DNA from: Carallia brachiata
Lineage: Eukaryota > Streptophyta > Magnoliopsida > Malpighiales > Rhizophoraceae
NCBI GenBank assembly: GCA_021464245.1
Contig: JADCRB010000007.1
Location: 186,001 to 250,000, forward strand
Length of the DNA stretch: 64,000 bases
Direction of reading: 5' to 3'
Shown here: positions 50,694 to 64,000 of the stretch, in pieces
How the letters are laid out: each line of letters begins with the position of its first letter
How positions within the stretch are numbered: position 1 is the stretch's first letter
Program-made: the position numbers and the translations under genes
The notes under the pieces: model-generated
Database searches by the model: none
Told to the model about the DNA's origin: nothing
The model's input: the letters and a program-made list of their open reading frames with translations, nothing else

Positions 50694-53600
50694 CCGAGCA
50701 CTTGACAAGAACACAAATTGGCGATCTTTCACGCATGGGCGAGCGAGCTCCTTTAAGGATTGTTTTAGTTATTACTCATCCAGAAACAAGGAAATTAATT
50801 CTCCTTCCCCGGTTGTTACATAATGGTTAAAGAATGATGAAAATCAGAGATGCAATATGAAAATCAGAGATGCAATTCATATGTATATATATATAGAAAA
50901 AAAGACCCCCAAAGAATCAAAATTTTAGTTCTTGGCCGAAAATGTTAGAAATTAGTTAGCCAATTAGATTAAATCACGATTATACACCTCTGAACAAATC
51001 AGCTCGGACTATATTTAAACTCGCTCGCAATTTGTTAATGTTCATTGAAAAACAAAAATCATATTCTCTTTTACCAAATAGAATTCCCTTGTGGATAAAA
51101 AAAAATGCAAGGCATATTACCGACAATAAACCATCACATGATTTAATTTTCCCTCAGAATTTGCTCAAACAGGGTTCTAAAGGGAATTATCAAAAAATAC
51201 AAAAACGAGATTCTGAAGGGGCTGTGAGAATGATATGGCCCTACCTTTATTTTTTTTTATAAAAAAAAAAAAAACCACATTATTACCATTAATTAATCAT
51301 AGGTACATAGGAAACAAGTGACCACTAAATTGTTCTTTTTCTTTTTTCGGTTTTGAATGCTTCAACTACCAACAATTTCGAACCTAGCACCCACGAACCA
51401 AGAAGAAGAAAAAAAGGGCTTCTTCACCTCAATGCAATTTATAACAATTCGTTTTTTTTATTTTTATTTTTTTATTTTTGATACTAGATGAAAAGAAAAA
51501 GCAGAAGTAAAGAAAAGATCAGCCACCAGGGGGGGGGGGGGGTGACATACAATTCTCCATGCATGTGAAACTATAGGCCAAACTTCCCTCTTTGTATCAA
51601 CACTAATTTCCTCGCATCAGGGGAAATTACAAAAAACAAAAAGACCTTAAATCCCTAGCGAAACCAATGGAAAACTCCAATCTATTTTACAATAATCTAT
51701 TTAATTACCAACAACAGGCCGATGGTGTGATGAGTTATTATCCTCCAATCCAACAAACCATCCATGACAAATTCAACTTCCTCCAATTCAGCAAATCATG
51801 AAGATGCGATATGATTTTATTGGTTTGGCGCACCAACCAAATTATCGAGCAGATTTAGTGGCCCAGACCACCCAATAATTGTTCGGAAGAATAGTGCTGT
51901 TTAAGGAAGGAACACTCGTCGTTCTATACTCTGTTTGGCTTAAAAAGGAATTATGTTCGAGAACTGCTACTAGCAACTTTGTAAGCAATGCAAGAGGTAT
52001 TCATAAATGATAACAATTAAAACTTAAAATTGATTCAGATGATACATTGGTCAATAGAAATTAACTGGATTTGTATTCAAACTAAAAGTCGGGAAATAGA
52101 AATAGGAGTAGACCATAAAAACAACAAAAGCGACAATCAGACCAGAGCATATTACATACACACACACAAGTTATTGCTACAAAACAAAACTTGCCAAGTT
52201 TTATTGGTAGATAAAGCATTTTCCAAAATCCAGACTTCATAAATCAACCGTTGACAGCAAACATTCAGGATTCAGCAACATTCCAAAATTCACAAGATTC
52301 ATCAGTGACTGTTACGCACAATAGTAATATCACCTTCGGGCATAAACTTTCATCAAAATACACCTTTACACATTAGTGAATCAAAATGTAGAGTAAGTTA
52401 ATTATCATAGACACACAATAACTGCACGTCTCTCAAGATTTCCTGTGTGTGTTACAAGTGAATGGAATCACAAGATATTTCCCGGTTGGACACTATACAA
52501 GACCCATAGAAAAGTATGATTTATGGAGGAACTTTGAGGACTTCAATTTTCAATTATGACGAATATAAAAATGAAGCAGTTAATGAATGCAAAGAAGGAA
52601 GACTGATCAAATCCCAAGCAGCAATTGCAAAATAAAGAGAGGAGGAGGTGAGACCCTTGACGTTAAATGCAGAACCTGACATGTAAACTGATCCTAAATA
52701 GTGAATTGTACTTATAACTTTTCACGCTGGCAACATGGTACTTGTTCCCTTCATATCTTGTTTCATTTAACGACAATTTCTATGTCAGTGCACAATAAAA
52801 TGATTTGCCTACTGGGATCAAGAGCAGATATAATATTTCAAAGCTCACCTGCATGTTAGAGATTATATGACAAGATTACAATATTCACATTTCACTCCCA
52901 ATCGATATAACATTGTATGTAAAGATGCCCTCAACATGGTTTTTTGTAATCGACTTGGCACTCCTACTATGGAGGCACCTAAGGTAATGATTTGATCCCT
53001 TCTTCCTAATCCATAAGACCAACAAAGTCCAACAAGGTAGCAGGTTTGATAGACCAGCTAAGATTAAATACTTTTGTGATTGTTATATTAGCTTAAGGTT
53101 CTAACCAAATATGTTCAAGAAAGAAGACAACAAACATGGAGAGCGAGAAACCGCAAAGTCACTCAATGTGATCATCATATAAACATAAGATTCTAACCAA
53201 GTACATTCAGGAATGAAAACCACAAACCTGGTGAACACAGAACGAAGAGCAAGGTTTGAAGTCCAGAATTTGTATCCATTGCCGAAAAGGCTGACCCAAA
53301 GCTTCAAGTCCCATGTTTGCAATACAAAACAGAATGAAAAAGAAGTTTGCGAAGCATAAGAGATTTTTAAAAGAAAAGTTCTAGAAAAGTCAATATCAAA
53401 AAGGCAACTCACATTCTTGATCTGGCTACTGTTAGCATTTAGGCGTATAACACATGCACAGACCTTGCTCAGTGTACAACAATGTTATAAATAATGTAGG
53501 CCTTCTATATTACCTAACACACTTCCAGTCTTGTGTGACAATGAAATAATTAACTTGCCATTTATAATGGCAAAACTAAGGATAGGTTACAGCTATTGCA

Positions 53601-54764
53601 AAGATATTACAAATGTGGTTGAGTGAGGAGTCAACCATTCCTAAAGTATTGTGGAAGACACCTTGGGAGAGGGGCCACACTTTGGTCCTTGAGATTATAA
53701 GGCGACTCACTAGACTAAGCATTTCCTTATTTTGGTTCCCATATCCTTGGGAAAAAAGGCATAATTATGGCAAGAAAGGCGACTCATTAGCTAGTACTTG
53801 GGGTATTTTGATGATTCGTTAATTTAGTTGGACTTCAGTATTTTGCTTAGCTCTAGGTATGATTTTTTATAAATATTGAACGGAAGAAAGTGGATAATAA
53901 TGCAGGAATGGTTATCAAAAATAGATACTAAATTATTCAACATTTGTAGTTTATTGTTGTACACTTATTTTATTAATCAACATTTTGGTAATTAGCATTT
54001 TAGCATACTCACATGGTAACATTTTTTAGATAGAGGGGACAAAAATAAAACCCAACCAGAATAAACCGACTTAACTAGTCCAAAATTGGACTCAACCTAA
54101 TCTGCATCAATTGAAAAAGTCAACGACTTATAACTTGAACCACCCAAAAACCCAAAATCCAAAATCAAACAAAAATATGTTTGGCATTGCAGTTGAAATT
54201 TACTATTATGCTTGAATTTGTTGTTATGATTGATAAAAAATCATAAAGGAGCTTTTTTTTATATGATTGAATTCTAATTATTTATTTAGCAATGCATAAT
54301 TTTTAAAACTAAACTAAAATCTAACACGAAGAAGGGTACAATTCGCTGGGTCGCCAATTCAACCAGCATGTCATTGGTCAAACCAACATGTCAACTCTTT
54401 TTAAGTAAATAATTAATATTTTTATACTCTATAAAAATAAAATTTAAGCAATATTTTGTTTTTTTGCACAAAACAAAAAAAATTTAGTAAAACCCACCAT
54501 ATTCCAGATCAATCCAGGTTAAACAGCTTTTTCTAGTTCTGTGTTCTCCAATATTTTTAACCAAATTGAACCAGATTAATGCGCAATCCACATACTTTTT
54601 GGTCCAACTACTGATCCGATATGTAAAACTATGTAACAATGAGTATTTTTGTCTTAAAAAATTATTAAGCTATGGTGTGCTGCTAGCTTTTCTCCATTGC
54701 ACTAAATCACTGCATTTCTAAAATGTAGATTTAAGTTGTGCGTTTTCGTCGAACCCAAATTTTG

Positions 54765-54842
54765 AAGTTTACAGAATGCCAACAAACTTGCATTTGGTTC
54801 TAAAAGTTTACAGAATACCAACAAACTTGCATTTGGTTCTAA
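54765..54842. repeat. 39-bp tandem duplication
   Basis: AAGTTTACAGAATGCCAACA at 54765 is repeated at 54804 as AAGTTTACAGAATACCAACA, each followed by AACTTGCATTTGGTTCTAAA. Confidence 0.85.
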
Positions 54843-56907
54843 ACACAAGTTTACAAACTATAACTACAACCCCAAATACACAATATTTGACATCTGATAA
54901 TCCTGAAGCCCGATACACCCAAAACTCGATGTATCTAGAGTCCTAAACTCAAAACCCAAAATACTCAAAAGGCCTAAACAAACCAACCCAAATCCAACCT
55001 GATCTGCTTGTTTGCCATCTCTAATTTTATTACCTTGTTTGTGCCCTTCACCTAGATTATTCTGTTTGCAAAACTTTTTTCCAGCTTCGTACGGTTAATT
55101 ATTAAGTAAGACCAACAATTTCAAAGTATTCGGCACGTCAGACTAGATGTGTCATTTTGCAGCAAACCATGTGCGTCTTACTAATAATGAATCTATGTCT
55201 TACTAACAATGAATCTATGGTTAGACTAACGTAACCATATAGTTCAGATAATTCTATCCTATCACAAAACTAATACTTTTATTTTACAAAATTTGAACAT
55301 CTTTGGGTCTGAGGCAGCTTAAATTAATCCTTTTCTTACCCCTATGAAAGTTTAAAATACATCTAAATAACGTCGATCTTTTAGGTAGGCCCCTGATACA
55401 ATTTCATATTAGTTTTTCTCATTTTTCAGATAGCTGTTAGAATGAATTCCATAACATAACTACCTAAGAAATAATAACAGTGGATCTCGTGACAACCTCA
55501 AACCAAAATACAAAAAATTATCAAAAAGCTAAGTAAGACCGAAGGCATCTACTTTTTGGGTCCAAGCCTCAAACTTTAAAGCTGTCATTAGAAAATTGCC
55601 TTAAAATGCAAGTTAATTGAAAACTAAATAACATGGCATTAGGTCGATGATCTTTAATAAACAATATGCGAGCAAAAAAAAAAAAAAACCACCATAATGC
55701 ATGCAAGAAACAGCACGTCCTTGCCCACACATATCTATGAAAACACTTAACCTTGACCAGCCAATCCCGAAAGACTGCGAAGAGGAATTATTAAAAGGCG
55801 ATGACATGGAACAACAATCTCCAGATAGCAATTAAATGACTCAAATTTTCAACAAAGAAGTCATCATTTGCCTGTTTTTTTTTTTTTTCTCCTTTTCCTA
55901 GCAACAATCAACAATAGAAACTAGTATCAACCAACTATTGCACAAACCACGATCTCTTGCTCAATTAACTGTCATGCCTTGTAAATGAATTGTCTACATT
56001 AATTTCACAAGCCCCTCATGGTAGCAACTTTTTGTGTTCTAACTATAACATGTTTTGCCCTACCCTTAAGCATCATCCATTCTTCAATCACTTTTAAGAC
56101 ATAAAAAGCAGCAAATTTAACAATCAGCCAAGTGAAGCATCGAAGCACGACAATACAGCAATCAATGCCTTCTTAACAATAGCAACTGGGATAGAGGGAA
56201 TTTTGGTTCTCTATGCATCTCCAAGTTTTCTGAGATTATGATGACTTTTCTATTGAAATTTTACTAACCAGTTGAAAACATGAAATCCTACTTTATAAAT
56301 TGCACTGCTTCATGAATACAAAATTCAAAATCATCAATACTTCGCAACTTGCATCAATAAATTGCCCACAATCTTACCACATCTAAAAAACGATGCCTGA
56401 GTAAGCCTTTCAGCTGAACTGTCAGTCTGTCTTTTCTGCCTCGCCGTAAAAGAACAGGCCGAATTGTAAAAATCTATTATAAAAAGAAATTTCACCAAAA
56501 AAATAAAAAATCAATACCAATAGATCTAATGCATTCTGAAAGCATTATGCACTGCCCCTTTGTAACTAAACAATAACCACCCAAAAGAAAATAGAAGCAA
56601 CAAATCTAAGCAGCATTTTCAATGTACTTATCATACGCAAGGATCTCTTTGAGTCAATGGTCAAATGAAAATCTACCCTTCTAATGGCATAGATTATGCA
56701 ACTAGCATAAGCAGTTACGGAAATAAAATTCATTAGTTGGCAGTAGAAGCACACAAGATGCGCAGAAATGCCAAAATACTTGAAGCTGATACTTTTTCTA
56801 ACCTTTGATGGGACTGCACTCAGTGATCTAGAGCTTAAAATTGCAACATTTAAACCATACTTATCACAGCATTCCATGCAAATGAAGCCACACCTCCCAA
56901 GAACTAG

Positions 56908-57450
56908 GTTGTACGGACACGGCAACATGGACACAACGGACATGGACACGACATGCCAATCTTGAAAAAATTAGGACACAAATACAGCAGGATACGACTA
57001 TACATACAAACATAAATACGTTAATACACACATTGATCCAAGCAAATATTATTATCAAAAATACTGTATTATTGTTTAATATTCATTTTTGTGTTATTTA
57101 CGATAATAAATGCAGAATATTAGACTTCATTAATAGGTTTAACATTAATTTCGAATTAAGTTCAATTTTTATTGTCAAAGTAAAAATTTAAAAAAAAACA
57201 TACAATGTTCACAAATACATGAGAATATAGTACTTGAACACAATAATTTTCCCCTCATTTTTTTTTTTTTACTTTTTTTTCCCAAAAAAAGTATCTATGA
57301 CGTGTCCTCGATGTGTCCTAAGCATGTCCAAGCCGTGTACTTTTTTTTTTGAATTTTTTTCTCTGGTGGACACATTTTTGGCATGTCGGACACATGTTCG
57401 AGCCGTGTCCGACAAGTGTTCATGTTCCACGCATGTCCAACGCAAACACA
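56908..57450. repeat. Inverted GGACACG-rich repeats
   Basis: At 56912-56960 the plus strand is full of GGACACGG, GGACACAACGGACATGG and GACACGACATGCC. At 57298-57450 it is full of the complementary kind: GTGTCC, GCATGTCC, CCGTGTCCGACAAGTG. The two patches are in opposite orientation about 340 bp apart, with AT-rich DNA between, which suggests the two ends of one small element. I could not fix ends or a target duplication. Confidence 0.45.
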
Positions 57451-59004
57451 ACGGCTGCGGCAATTTAGCCATGTCCGTGAATCCTAGACTATCAATGGGT
57501 ACGATTTTATAAGACAAAACTCATATCAGAACTATTGATCCTTATACACTGCAGTCAGCTTCTCAAAATCCCTTCTCTTTGTCAGCTCAAGGAATTTGGC
57601 ACATATCTCTTCCCATCAACATGGTGCCTCATCCAATGTATCAAATAGAACCCCAATAACCATCTACGTTTCTTAAATAGTGATCATGTCAAAAATCATG
57701 ATAATTTCATTGACTAAGCTGTGATTTCAGAGGAATATCATTGAAAATTCACCCTCACATTTGTGATGCAAGAATTCTAACAGAAAACTACACCTTTTAC
57801 AGAACCCAAATCTTTAAGCCAAGTCTCTAACAATGCCAAGAAAATTAGCCCCTCAAATTAACAAGAATTCAATAGAAATCCTAAGCTGCCCATATTACTA
57901 ACAATTGCGTCGTATTTTGGCATCCCACAGCAAAAGTATAAAGAAAATGCTGCAAGTCAGCAACAGTTGGCAATGGCAACAGCTTTATTCTTAACAATCA
58001 GGGTAATAGACAAACCAAATCCACATTAAAATAACAAGCTCTTGCACGAGAGAAATTTTAATCAATGAAGCTAAGTTTAATTGCAATGCAAAGACATATT
58101 ATAAAGAACCAGTAATAATAAAATATTCAAATAAAAATCCCACAAGCTAAATATTGAATTTCTAAATCTTTTCCTTGCCACACTACTCTCTTCTGAACCA
58201 ATTTATGCTTCTTTGTTATTTGCAGAACAAGGGAAATTAGAACAGTTCAAGGTGTTCCTCGAACAGTCGAACATAGGAAGTTATGAGCTGAGAGATGGAA
58301 AGAAACTAGAGTTTAACAATAAACGCCACCAGAATTTATATTAAAATTGCTTCTTTTGATAAATAGAGTTCACCTTCAATTTAGCAGTAAAGCAATTCTT
58401 CCGTATATGATCATTAAAATTTCCCCAAAATCACTGGACGGCTCCCATATTCAAAAACTAAATGGTTGCAGCGTGATACTTTCATAGATCAAGAGTAGTC
58501 GCGCCTATTTAAGTTATTACCGTTCTTATCACAAATAATTCCAGAAAACGTCCTTTTTTAGTTGGGAATAAGGCTCAGTTTCACTAGTTCTACAAGGACT
58601 ATTGAAGCATCAAAAGGATTGAAATACAATATGACTTATCCGGACCAACGATGCATCTAAACAACTATTTTTAGCACCACAGGCATAATGAAAGGACAAG
58701 ATGGCAACTCATAACTGGAAAACCTAATGTTAACATAAAACCATCCCAGTTTCTCAAAATAGAGACTTCAAAAGCAAAAACCAACGAACTTAACTGCCAC
58801 TGAACTTCGGGTATGAAAACCATCTCCTTCAATGGGGCAGCAACCTGAAACGGGAAAACTAGCATAAAGAACCCGGAAGCAGAAAGAAGGCGCGAATGTG
58901 GATATCACCTAAGTTGAGAAGGCCAGGAGTACCAAAGAAACAAATAGCAACCCTGAGCAGACAATTAGGGCAATGCAATCCACACTGCAGCACTCCACGA
59001 TGGC

Positions 59005-62000
59005 TTACTGCTTACTACCACTGTCCTCAGAACTGACATTCTTTGGCTTGCTTTCAACATCCAGTGCATAGCTATCACTAGAGCACCCAACAACATTGAT
59101 AAGTCTTTGATAATTAATTTTTACAAATATCTACCGTAGATGTAACAGGAAATGCCGTAATAACTTACAGTTTCTGTTTCTTTGCATTCTGCTTGATGGT
59201 AAGAACAATGTCCAAGGACATCTTTTGGTGCTCCCTTGTTTGTGAATGCAGGTCCAAGCCTTCAACTGTTTCACAGTCAACTTTACAAATACGACACCAT
59301 CCCATGCTTGATACTTTCCTCTTTCGTGAATTATCAAAGACTCAACGTCCCCCTAAAATAACCAGAATGGATGGCAAACATTCAGGATCAAACTACACAG
59401 CCCTGATGATTTAAAAGAAATCAACAATATGCATGCAACCACTGCAAACACATTCTCACGATCTCAACTTACAAACATGAACTTTTGCTTTCCAGTGAAA
59501 TCAGAAAAGAAAGTTCACGAAAACATATTTAAATAAAAGACATTACAAAGCAGCACTTAACTGCATAGCTTCCGCCATCGGCGGGAAATCTCTTGAGTGA
59601 ATAGTTGCTCCTAAATCCAGGCTCACCCAGGAGAGGATGAACTCTCCTGGAAAAATCTCCCATCCTCGCATGACCAGGAAAAGCAGCAACAAACCCCTCC
59701 AATCGCAAATGTCTAGGCAAATCATGAGGACCCAGATGTTCACCCCTCTGCAAATGGTTATGCAGGCCATCTTGACTGCCACTCAAATGCTCACCTCTTC
59801 GCAAATTACCAGGACCATCATATTCACCTCCACGTAAATGACCAGGAAATGTAGGAAATCTGCTGTCATGGAACGATCTACTGATTGAATCAAATCGATC
59901 TAATTCCCCGCCATCAACATTATCTAGACGATGAAAGGCACCGAATCTACGGGAGGGCAACCCAGGAAAATCTCCACCTGGACTTCTAGGGCCCAAGCCA
60001 TCCCTATGTCTGTGAACATACCCAGGCACTGGTCTCTCTACTGCATCATTGGAATGTAATACACCATCGTAAGGATATGGAGGAAAGAGCCGTGAAGGGG
60101 CAGAACCAGCAGGATCCATACGAAAACCATGTTGACCCCTATCTAGAGGTCCAGGCAAGGAAAAATTACCCCGAACTACGGGACCAATATCAGCATTCAA
60201 GTGAGAAGGCCTAGGCAAATGCTTCAGATCTCCCTCGAACTCTTCCCGAGCAATGTTGCGACGAGATAAATCCTGTGGGAAGGGATTGAAACGCTCATTT
60301 GGCAAAGCCCGATGCCTACGATCAAGCATTGGTGATGAGTCACGCACAATAGATTCATTCATTCCCATGGAATTTGAATGCATGCTGGATTGCTGCCCTA
60401 AGGGATCTGCCCGTCTACCATCTATATATCCAGGCCTCTGGTTTGGAAACATTTCAGCTTCTCCATGTGACAGTGATTGCTTGCCTTGAGTAAAGGTCCT
60501 TCTGGCAGAGGACCACGACTTGGTCCCCTCCCAAAGCCGGAAGTAGATACTGGGGCGGTGATGGCAGCATTTAAAACTTCAGGTCCATAAGGGTGTTTAT
60601 ATCCGGGCTGTTGGGGATGTTCAGATAATGGATTCAAAGGTTGACCTGGAAAACCTGTGCAGCCAGGACCCAAAGGTCTAAGTTGAGTTGAAGGATGCTC
60701 AGGCAATTGTGCATGATGAGGGCGTCCAGGAGAAGGTGCTTGTAACAATGGAGGACCCACAGGCCCTTGTTGAAGATCAAAAGGCCCATGATAGCCAGGA
60801 TGATTTTGCCATCCCTGGTTAACAGCTGGAACTGAGTGAGATGACTGCCCTAAACCCCCTTCTTGCTCCTGACCATGCAGACGGAAGCCTCTATAAATTT
60901 GATTAACCACTTTTTTCTCCTTATGAAATTTTGTACCATGTCTATCAAGGTGTTCACCTTCCTGCAGTGAAGGAGTTTTAAGCTGAGGCACATCCTTCAT
61001 TTCCTTCCCTTCAGTCACTGAAAGCTCCTTGTCAACATCAGAAACATCTTTCTGATTGACAGTACCCTCTGTAGGCTCTTCCTTCACCTTCTTAAGGCCT
61101 CCATTATCTGCTGCAAGAGATTTTGGGCTATCTTTGGTTTCTCCTATGGGTTCATTCGACACATCTTCCAGTTTAACTTCACTTTCACGTTTCATCTCAC
61201 CACCATCAGTTCCAAGATCCAAAGCCACCCTTTTAGCAGCATGGTGTGAGGACAATTCAGCTTTTGCCCCTTTTTCATCATTGTGGTCATGCCTCTCAGA
61301 AAATGGTCTTAAATTAGCCCTAGAAAGTTGTTCAGAAGACGATTGCACGTGACTCTCTGTCCTGAGGATATTTCCAGACTGCTGGTTTCCACCACTCTGC
61401 CCTGGTCTGAGCTGGATGCCAACAAGAGACTGCGAATGAGGTTGTGTGGGTACTACCTGGGGTGGCATTGTAGGCCATCCTGCAGGGCTTTGGGCTGGGT
61501 GGTGCTGAATGGTGTTTGGTAATGAAAAATTATGCTGTGGCTGTTGGTAGGCCTGAAGATTTTGCTGGAATGGTTGCTGTGGTCCCTGGGGCCGCAACTG
61601 AGATTGTCCATGCAACTGCTGCTGTATGAAAGGACCTTGCTGATTCCCTTGATTTTGTACTGGCCCCAATGGCTGCCCCGCGAAAAGCTGCTGATGCTGT
61701 GGATATTCCTGATGCATTGGTTGCTGAGCTGGGAATTGGTGGACATGAACTCCAGGTTGATGAGCATAAGGACCAGGAAGTTGTTGTGCAGGGTGAACAA
61801 CAGGAACTTGACCAGGTGAAGGTAACAAGCCTTGTTGTTGGTTCTGACTTGTACCATGGGACTGTGGTGGGCGCAATAGAGGAGGTTGTTGTGGGTATTG
61901 AGACGGTGGTTGAATTGGAAGTTGTGACTGTGGCCGAGGCCCAACTTGAAGATGCATATGCAAAGGATGTTGTGGGGCCCCCAGCTGCACTTGCTGGTGA

Positions 62001-63513
62001 ACCTGCAGATGCGTATGAGGATCAGTAACTGCACTGGCAGATGGATTCTGTGATTGAGACAGTAAATTAGGAATCAAAGGTTGGTTGGGCTGAGAAGTGA
62101 CAGGTTGAGAAAGAGGCAGTGGATGATGTTGAGCATGCATCAGCGACTGACCCTGCAAATGAGGTTGGGGTTGAGGGATAGGAATATGCTGGGGTTGAAA
62201 TTGAGAATGAGCCGGTGGCTGAATCTGGGGTTGCGCCTGTTGCATCTGCACATGAGGCTGCTGATATTGAGGTGGCACAAGTTGTGGATAGGGCTGAGCA
62301 GTTTGGTTTTGTGAGAGGGGCTGAGATTGAGGATGTGAATAGCCATGTGTTGGCAGCTGCACCGGTGGTTGAATTTGAGATTGCGGCTGAGACACAGTGT
62401 GAGTTTGTTGTTGTGGATTAACAAGGGCCTGGGTCTGGGGTTGAGCAGCAACAGGCAGCTGAGTAGGTACATGTAATTGAGGTTGAGTTTGCAGCTGAGC
62501 CTGAGGTTGAAGTTGCAAATTTGGCTGCAACTGCACTTGAGACGCCTGAGGCTGCACGTAAACCTGAGATTGCTGGTATGGTGGGATGGCTTGCTGGTGA
62601 TAAGGGTAGTATTGATAATACTGCTGTTGATATGCAGCATACTGCTGGTAATACTGTTGATATTGCTGTTGCTGTTGATACCACTGTTCTGCTGTTGGCA
62701 CCGCAGCTGACACAACAGTCTGGACCTTTGTATTTGCTTGCTGGCTGGGATCTTGTCCAGGTTGTGAGGTTGTTGTAGTTTGCGAAGTATGCAACTGAGT
62801 TGTACTTGTTGCAGGAAGAGTGATAGCCTGGGTATGTTCAGAAGTAGTTGCTGTGGTTGTGGTTGTTGCATCCTGAGTGCTCTGAACATTTTGTGCTTGA
62901 GGCTGAACACCCTGTAATGGGAAAAAAGAAAACGATCAACCCATCAATGCAAAGGAAAATACCACAAACAGATTATATACATATTCAAAATCTTGTTGAA
63001 CTCACAGGACAACTTTGAGCATGTTCCTGCACTTGACGATGAATAATTTGAACTCCGCATCTGTTGCATACAACGGGGGAATTGCCAAAGGCACATCCAG
63101 AACAATGAGAAGTACACTCGGATAGGTTTCCCTGCCATGTACACCCACTCCTTTGGTACAGACAATGAACTGTTATCTTCCCTATGGTTTCTGCTAATGC
63201 TTTATTTGATTCAATAAGTGGCTGCAGTTGTAAGGAAAATTAATCAGCAAGTGACCAACAAGAATAATCGGAATCCATTTAACACAATTATCATGTAAGG
63301 GGGAACCTTGGAATCTGCTTCTGTCACTAGGTAGCCATCATAGGGGCAAGCTCGGGTAGTGCTCACAACGTACGTTAAACATGCTTTACAATATAGGTGA
63401 GTGCACTGTGACTGTAATGCTTCATTTGGGTAGACAAGCAGTCGACAAACTGGACAGAAATACTCCCCAGCTAATGATTGAATGTTTGGTATACACTCAT
63501 TATCAAATCCCAT
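59005..63513 (-). CDS. RING/TRAF zinc-finger protein with Gln/Pro-rich prion-like region and C2H2 finger
   Basis: Five exons on the minus strand (63513-63307, 63221-63006, 62911-59562, 59352-59169, 59077-59005) give about 1343 residues once two missing bases are allowed for. Residues 20-59 form a RING with ligands C20, C23, C37, H39, C42, C45, C56 and D59 (C3HC3D). Exon 2 encodes a TRAF-type zinc finger (CLYQRSGCTWQG, HCSGCAFG, CNRCGVQIIHRQVQEHAQSC). Then comes a long Gln/Pro-rich part with a Gln/Tyr-rich stretch at about 217-250, a charged segment, a Gly/Arg/Pro/His-rich part and a C2H2 finger (CRICKVDCETVEGLDLHSQT). The frame slips at 60492-60494 and 59336-59338, each a run of three where four restores it. 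E3 ubiquitin ligase activity is inferred from the RING. I do not know a gene name. Confidence 0.88.
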
Positions 63514-64000
63514 TGTGTAGTCTAATCCTTCAACTCCCAATAAGCATCACCACTGTCAAACCAACAAAACATCAAGTGTACCCATTGTAGAATTCTTTCA
63601 ACACAACCAACTTGGTATATATATATATATATATATATGCCCCAATGCAGATAAAGATCTATCAGAGAAATGAGATTAACTTATTCAAAAACAAAGAGAA
63701 ATAGTTATTACATTACTAATCGCATAACCATACAAAAATGAGGCATGCAAAAACATCACAATCCTTACATCTTATCACAACCAACAAGCAAAATCTTCCG
63801 ATAATTTTTTTCGGCAACCAAACAAGAGAGAAAGTAAAAAGAAAAGCGGAAAACAAGAACTACAAAAAAAAAAAAAAAAAAAAACAAAGCAAAAAACGTA
63901 GTCAAGATCATATACCTGAAGCTCCGAGACAAGCTAGCCTAGCCAAACAGAAGAATTAAAAAAAAAAAGATCAACAAATTAAAACAAAAAAATAACTTAG
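63514..64000 (-). other. Leader and promoter region of the RING/TRAF gene
   Basis: Upstream of the ATG at 63513 the frame stays open to a TTG at 63540, but the family start is MGFDNEC, so I use the ATG. An AT microsatellite is at about 63618-63640 and a 20-base A run near 63866. The window ends inside this region. Confidence 0.4.

Larger units (their letters stand above)
49021..59004. other. Large gene-poor spacer
   Basis: About 10 kb contain no gene I can support on either strand. A 14-base G run is at 51529-51542. Direct repeats occur at 53099-53290 (unit about 92 bp, TTCTAACCAA at 53099 and 53191) and 54765-54842 (39-bp unit, two copies, AAGTTTACAGAAT). Transposon-like pieces are listed separately. 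The part nearest 59 kb should include the 3' untranslated region of the RING/TRAF gene. Confidence 0.4.

Noticed and set aside
61453..62910. Long alternative-frame ORFs (193 and 256 codons) on the minus strand
   Set aside because: They are shifted readings of the Gln/Pro-rich exon of the RING/TRAF gene, open only because of CAG-like repeats.

Overview
The window is nuclear DNA of a core eudicot plant. It has intron-rich genes with GT/AG splice sites, AT-rich spacers, many microsatellites, small non-autonomous DNA transposons and a nuclear insertion of plastid DNA. The protein family members look like those of rosids, but I cannot name the species.

Layout. 1-13 kb holds three cytosolic class I small heat-shock protein (sHSP) genes, two tandem on + and one on -, embedded in transposon-derived repeats, with a plastid psbB fragment between the first two. 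13-20 kb is AT-rich and shows no convincing gene. 20.4-24.7 kb is a DUF3527 gene with a CT-rich, spliced leader and many apparent one-base frameshifts. 25-33 kb is intergenic with small repeats. 33.2-37.3 kb is a complete ten-exon BSK5-type brassinosteroid-signalling pseudokinase. 38.6-40.5 kb is RPAC2, the AC19 subunit shared by RNA polymerases I and III. On the minus strand follow a PAR1-family secreted protein (41.5-43.2 kb), mitochondrial ribosomal protein mS34 (44.4-46.2 kb) and a complete beta-tubulin (47.0-48.9 kb). 49-59 kb is a repeat-bearing spacer. 59.0-63.5 kb is a large minus-strand gene coding for RING, TRAF-type zinc finger, Gln/Pro-rich and C2H2 regions.

The genes do not form one pathway. 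From memory of Arabidopsis loci, the order sHSP, DUF3527, RPAC2, beta-tubulin matches the AT2G29500-AT2G29550 interval, and PAR1 next to mS34 resembles AT5G52370/AT5G52390, so much of the gene order looks like old conserved microsynteny.

The most unusual points are: all three sHSP copies carry a different lesion in a conserved element; a transposon with an exact 8-bp target duplication sits in the promoter of the first sHSP while the paralogue keeps the empty site; the beta-tubulin intron has duplicated its own 3' splice site; and several genes carry single-base shortenings of short homopolymers, which may be assembly errors rather than biology. I found no RNA genes, CRISPR arrays or autonomous transposons. 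I did not find a clearly new multi-gene system.
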